NCBI GenBank assembly: GCA_002312935.1
Contig: DCAT01000058.1
Location: 1 to 9,030 of the forward strand
Direction of reading: 5' to 3'
Length of the DNA: 9,030 nucleotides
Source of the DNA: Oceanospirillaceae bacterium UBA1126
GTDB lineage: Bacteria > Pseudomonadota > Gammaproteobacteria > Pseudomonadales > Balneatricaceae
Shown: piece by piece, positions 6,928-9,030 of the stretch
How the letters are laid out: each line of letters begins with the position of its first letter
Position numbering within the stretch: position 1 is the stretch's first letter
The notes under the pieces: model-generated
What the model saw: the letters and a program-made list of their open reading frames with translations, nothing else
Told to the model about the DNA's origin: nothing
Database searches by the model: none
Made by a program: the position numbers and the translations under genes

Positions 6928-9030
6928 GGTAATTCCCCTGCAAACAGGCGATCAAGCTGGTTCAATTCTTCTATGCTGATAGCCGTAGCAAATATACCCG
7001 TACCTGCTTTGGGCGACATTCCTCTGAGGTACAAATAGTACACCCCACCAAAATGCTGGGCTGGGTCATAATTTGGCATTCTTTGACCCAAGTAACGGTG
7101 CAAAGCTAAGCTATATATTAAATATTGCAAGTCATAATAATGGTGTTGGTTCGCGTCTAGCATCGCTTGCTGATGATAATTTTCAAGATCATCGCCTAGA
7201 TGGTTAGATTTGTAATCCGCAACAAAAAAGCGACCACCATATTCAAATATCAAATCTATAAATCCATGCATCATCCCTTGAAGTACCGGATGGCTTGGCA
7301 ATGCTGTAGGCAAGCCACCACGGTGACGGCTCAATATCTGTGCCAAGGTAGATTGCTTTGCCTGCTGCAGTGGAAAGTAGAACTCCACCTCTCTTAAGGT
7401 TTGATGCTGGGTAAGTTTCCCTAGGGTGATCTGCTGTTGCTGCGCTAATGTGGGATTAAGCTCAATACCAATATGTGGCATCGGTGATTCTAAGCATTCA
7501 TCTAGCCACTGCTCAAGGCATTCCACCTTGTTAACGTCATCTTGGCCAATGCCCACCATGGTATGGTATTTAGCCAAAGGCACTTCCATGGCAGTAGGCC
7601 AAATGGGTTGTGAAAAATCGATCTGTTCTAAAATATCATGCAGTAATAAGCCACTATTTTTACCCTTTGCTAAAGTGAAGCGTAACTCATTAGAGGCAGT
7701 ATTTTGGTTAGGGTCTACAAGCTGGCTGCTTCCATCACCACGGTCTTTAACACTTGCTTGCTGTGTGTGAGTACCATAACTGAGTTGGCGCACCAGAGCA
7801 CTGTAAGACAACAAATTATTATTGGCATCAATGTGGCCACTAAAGCTTTGTGTGGTTAACACTGGGGTTGTTTCACTTACAAAGGTCTGGGGCAAAGGCA
7901 CCTGCACTGAGTCTTCTTCGATAAGTCGTAGCTCAGAGTCTTTAGGGTGAGTTAACTGAGTCAGGGCTTCCGGCCAATTAACGGCGTCAGCTTGCTTGTG
8001 GCACCAAAAAGCCACTTGGCCTAAAGGTGACAGTTCACTGTTACTGAAATCGCTCACTGGGATATAACACCTATACTGAGCACGGGTAACAGCAACGTAT
8101 AATAGCCGCAAGGATTCCGCTTGAGCAGCACGTGTAGCCTGATCACACACTTCACTATCTCGACCTATCATTAACGCCGGGCAATGCTCTTGTGGATGAT
8201 AATAAGGGAATAATTGGGCGTGTTTGGTGCCCCGTTTAAGCGGGTCTTTGGCTTGGCTTGCAAAAGGAATAAATACCACAGGGTATTCCAATCCTTTAGA
8301 GCCATGCTGGGTAACAATTTGAATTAATTTGGCATCACTTTCTAAGCGCAACTCTGCACTACTATCTGCATTGCCTTCATTACATTGTTGTTGCAGCCAT
8401 TCCACCAGCAATAATGCCGAACTGGCCTGGCTTGATGCCTTTTGCAGTAGCTCTGCTAATTGCACCATGTTGGTCATATAACGCTCTTTATTTAGCGCAG
8501 GTGGCACAGCACGCTGCTTGAGCAGATGAATCACCAGAGCCATCACTCCTTGCCTCAGCCATAATTGACGCAACTGCATCATTTGGCTGCGTATTTCTAT
8601 CAAGTAGTTGTCATCTAAGGTTAGCTGGGCCAGCAATGACACACTGCCACCCCATAGGTGAGTGCTTGCTGCACGCGCAAGCTGCCGCTGATCTTCGCAG
8701 TGCAATAAACCATTAAGTAGGCGCACCATTTCTGTAGCCTCGGCACTGGCATACACGCTGCTTCTATCACTAATATACACACTGGCTAAGTGAGCCTGCT
8801 TTAATGCGGTCTGCAACGCCTGAGCTTCAGTCGCTCCGCGCACCAACAAAGCAATATCACTGGCATTAAAATCGCCTTGGCGCAATATTTGCTGCACTTC
8901 TGCAACGCACCACTGGGCAATATGTTGGTGCTTGCGCTCATTAGTTAATAGCTGTGTAGGTAGCCAAACATAGGTTAAAGCTGCACCACAGGCTTTAGGG
9001 TTATGCTCTTCATTGGCGGTAGCATAGTTA
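6921..9030 (-). CDS. recB: RecBCD enzyme subunit RecB, C-terminal part (5' end outside window)
   Basis: The 3'-to-5' helicase and nuclease subunit of RecBCD. The frame stays open to the right edge, so only the last 702 codons of a protein of about 1,180 residues are here; Walker A and B of the helicase lie outside. In the visible part: RLESD then motif V TQHGSKGLEYP (240-250) and motif VI LRLLYVAVTRAQ (307-318) of the UvrD-like helicase; then a linker; then the RecB-family nuclease with His464 in LLLHDILEQ, Asp592 in GFIDLIF (codon 7254-7256), Asp605 and Lys607 in DYKSN (7209-7217), and DLQYLIYSLALHRYL. The last four equate to the metal-binding His956, Asp1067, Asp1080 and Lys1082 of E. coli, so the nuclease should be active. 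A GTG at 8897 is an internal valine codon. The gene overlaps recD by 7 bases. Confidence 0.98.
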   Translation of the reverse strand, partial: NYATANEEHNPKACGAALTYVWLPTQLLTNERKHQHIAQWCVAEVQQILRQGDFNASDIALLVRGATEAQALQTALKQAHLASVYISDRSSVYASAEATEMVRLLNGLLHCEDQRQLARAASTHLWGGSVSLLAQLTLDDNYLIEIRSQMMQLRQLWLRQGVMALVIHLLKQRAVPPALNKERYMTNMVQLAELLQKASSQASSALLLVEWLQQQCNEGNADSSAELRLESDAKLIQIVTQHGSKGLEYPVVFIPFASQAKDPLKRGTKHAQLFPYYHPQEHCPALMIGRDSEVCDQATRAAQAESLRLLYVAVTRAQYRCYIPVSDFSNSELSPLGQVAFWCHKQADAVNWPEALTQLTHPKDSELRLIEEDSVQVPLPQTFVSETTPVLTTQSFSGHIDANNNLLSYSALVRQLSYGTHTQQASVKDRGDGSSQLVDPNQNTASNELRFTLAKGKNSGLLLHDILEQIDFSQPIWPTAMEVPLAKYHTMVGIGQDDVNKVECLEQWLDECLESPMPHIGIELNPTLAQQQQITLGKLTQHQTLREVEFYFPLQQAKQSTLAQILSRHRGGLPTALPSHPVLQGMMHGFIDLIFEYGGRFFVADYKSNHLGDDLENYHQQAMLDANQHHYYDLQYLIYSLALHRYLGQRMPNYDPAQHFGGVYYLYLRGMSPKAGTGIFATAISIEELNQLDRLFAGELPC
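8402..8409 (-). other. Octamer identical to E. coli Chi (GCTGGTGG)
   Basis: GCTGGTGG read on the minus strand, inside recB and on its coding strand. In E. coli this octamer switches RecBCD from degradation to recombination. It is the only copy I noticed on either strand. Whether this species uses the same Chi sequence is not shown by one copy, which could be there by chance or codon choice. Confidence 0.4.

Noticed and set aside
7426..7770. Plus-strand open frame antisense to recB
   Set aside because: Its translation is rich in Cys and Ser with no recognisable domain, and it lies opposite well-matched RecB nuclease-linker sequence; shadow frame.
8895..8897. GTG codon as a possible recB start
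   Set aside because: The frame continues upstream without a stop to the right edge, and the protein from GTG would lack most helicase motifs; it is an internal valine of a gene cut by the window edge.

Overview
The window reads as chromosomal housekeeping DNA from a gammaproteobacterium, probably a marine, Alteromonadales-like organism. The proteins resemble Escherichia coli counterparts (QueF, YadG, YadH, YdjA, RecB, RecD) closely enough to align by eye. Base composition is moderate to AT-leaning, and Shine-Dalgarno signals are mixed. The genus cannot be fixed from this sequence. No insertion sequence, CRISPR array, rRNA or prophage gene was seen.

Layout: (1) 1-148 holds a tRNA-Ser(GGA) gene on the minus strand with its own likely promoter. 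(2) 149-3283 is a tight minus-strand cluster transcribed in the order yadG, yadH, queF, ydjA-like nitroreductase. Genes in it overlap by one base or are about 20 bases apart. It pairs a predicted two-component ABC exporter with the last dedicated enzyme of preQ1 (queuosine precursor) synthesis and an FMN nitroreductase. A 62-codon frame with an N-terminal membrane segment (3301-3489) may be an extra first gene, but is unproven. (3) 3462-5159 is the only plus-strand gene. It encodes a 565-residue protein with an alpha-helical-looking N-terminal region, a zeta-toxin-like P-loop kinase core and an unassigned C-terminal part. It is the least understood item here. (4) 5194-9030 carries recD and the C-terminal 702 codons of recB on the minus strand, overlapping by 7 bases. 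They encode the helicase and nuclease subunits of exonuclease V; recB continues beyond the right edge, and recC is not in the window.

How the genes work together: RecB and RecD act in one complex with RecC in double-strand-break repair and degradation of foreign linear DNA. An octamer identical to E. coli Chi lies inside recB. YadG and YadH form one transporter. QueF and the nitroreductase are both NAD(P)H-dependent reductases but no shared pathway is evident. The plus-strand kinase-like gene converges on recBD with only 34 bases between stop codons, and has a 5' end that overlaps the small membrane frame on the opposite strand. Apart from that gene, this is an ordinary core-genome region; I see no convincing new multi-gene system.
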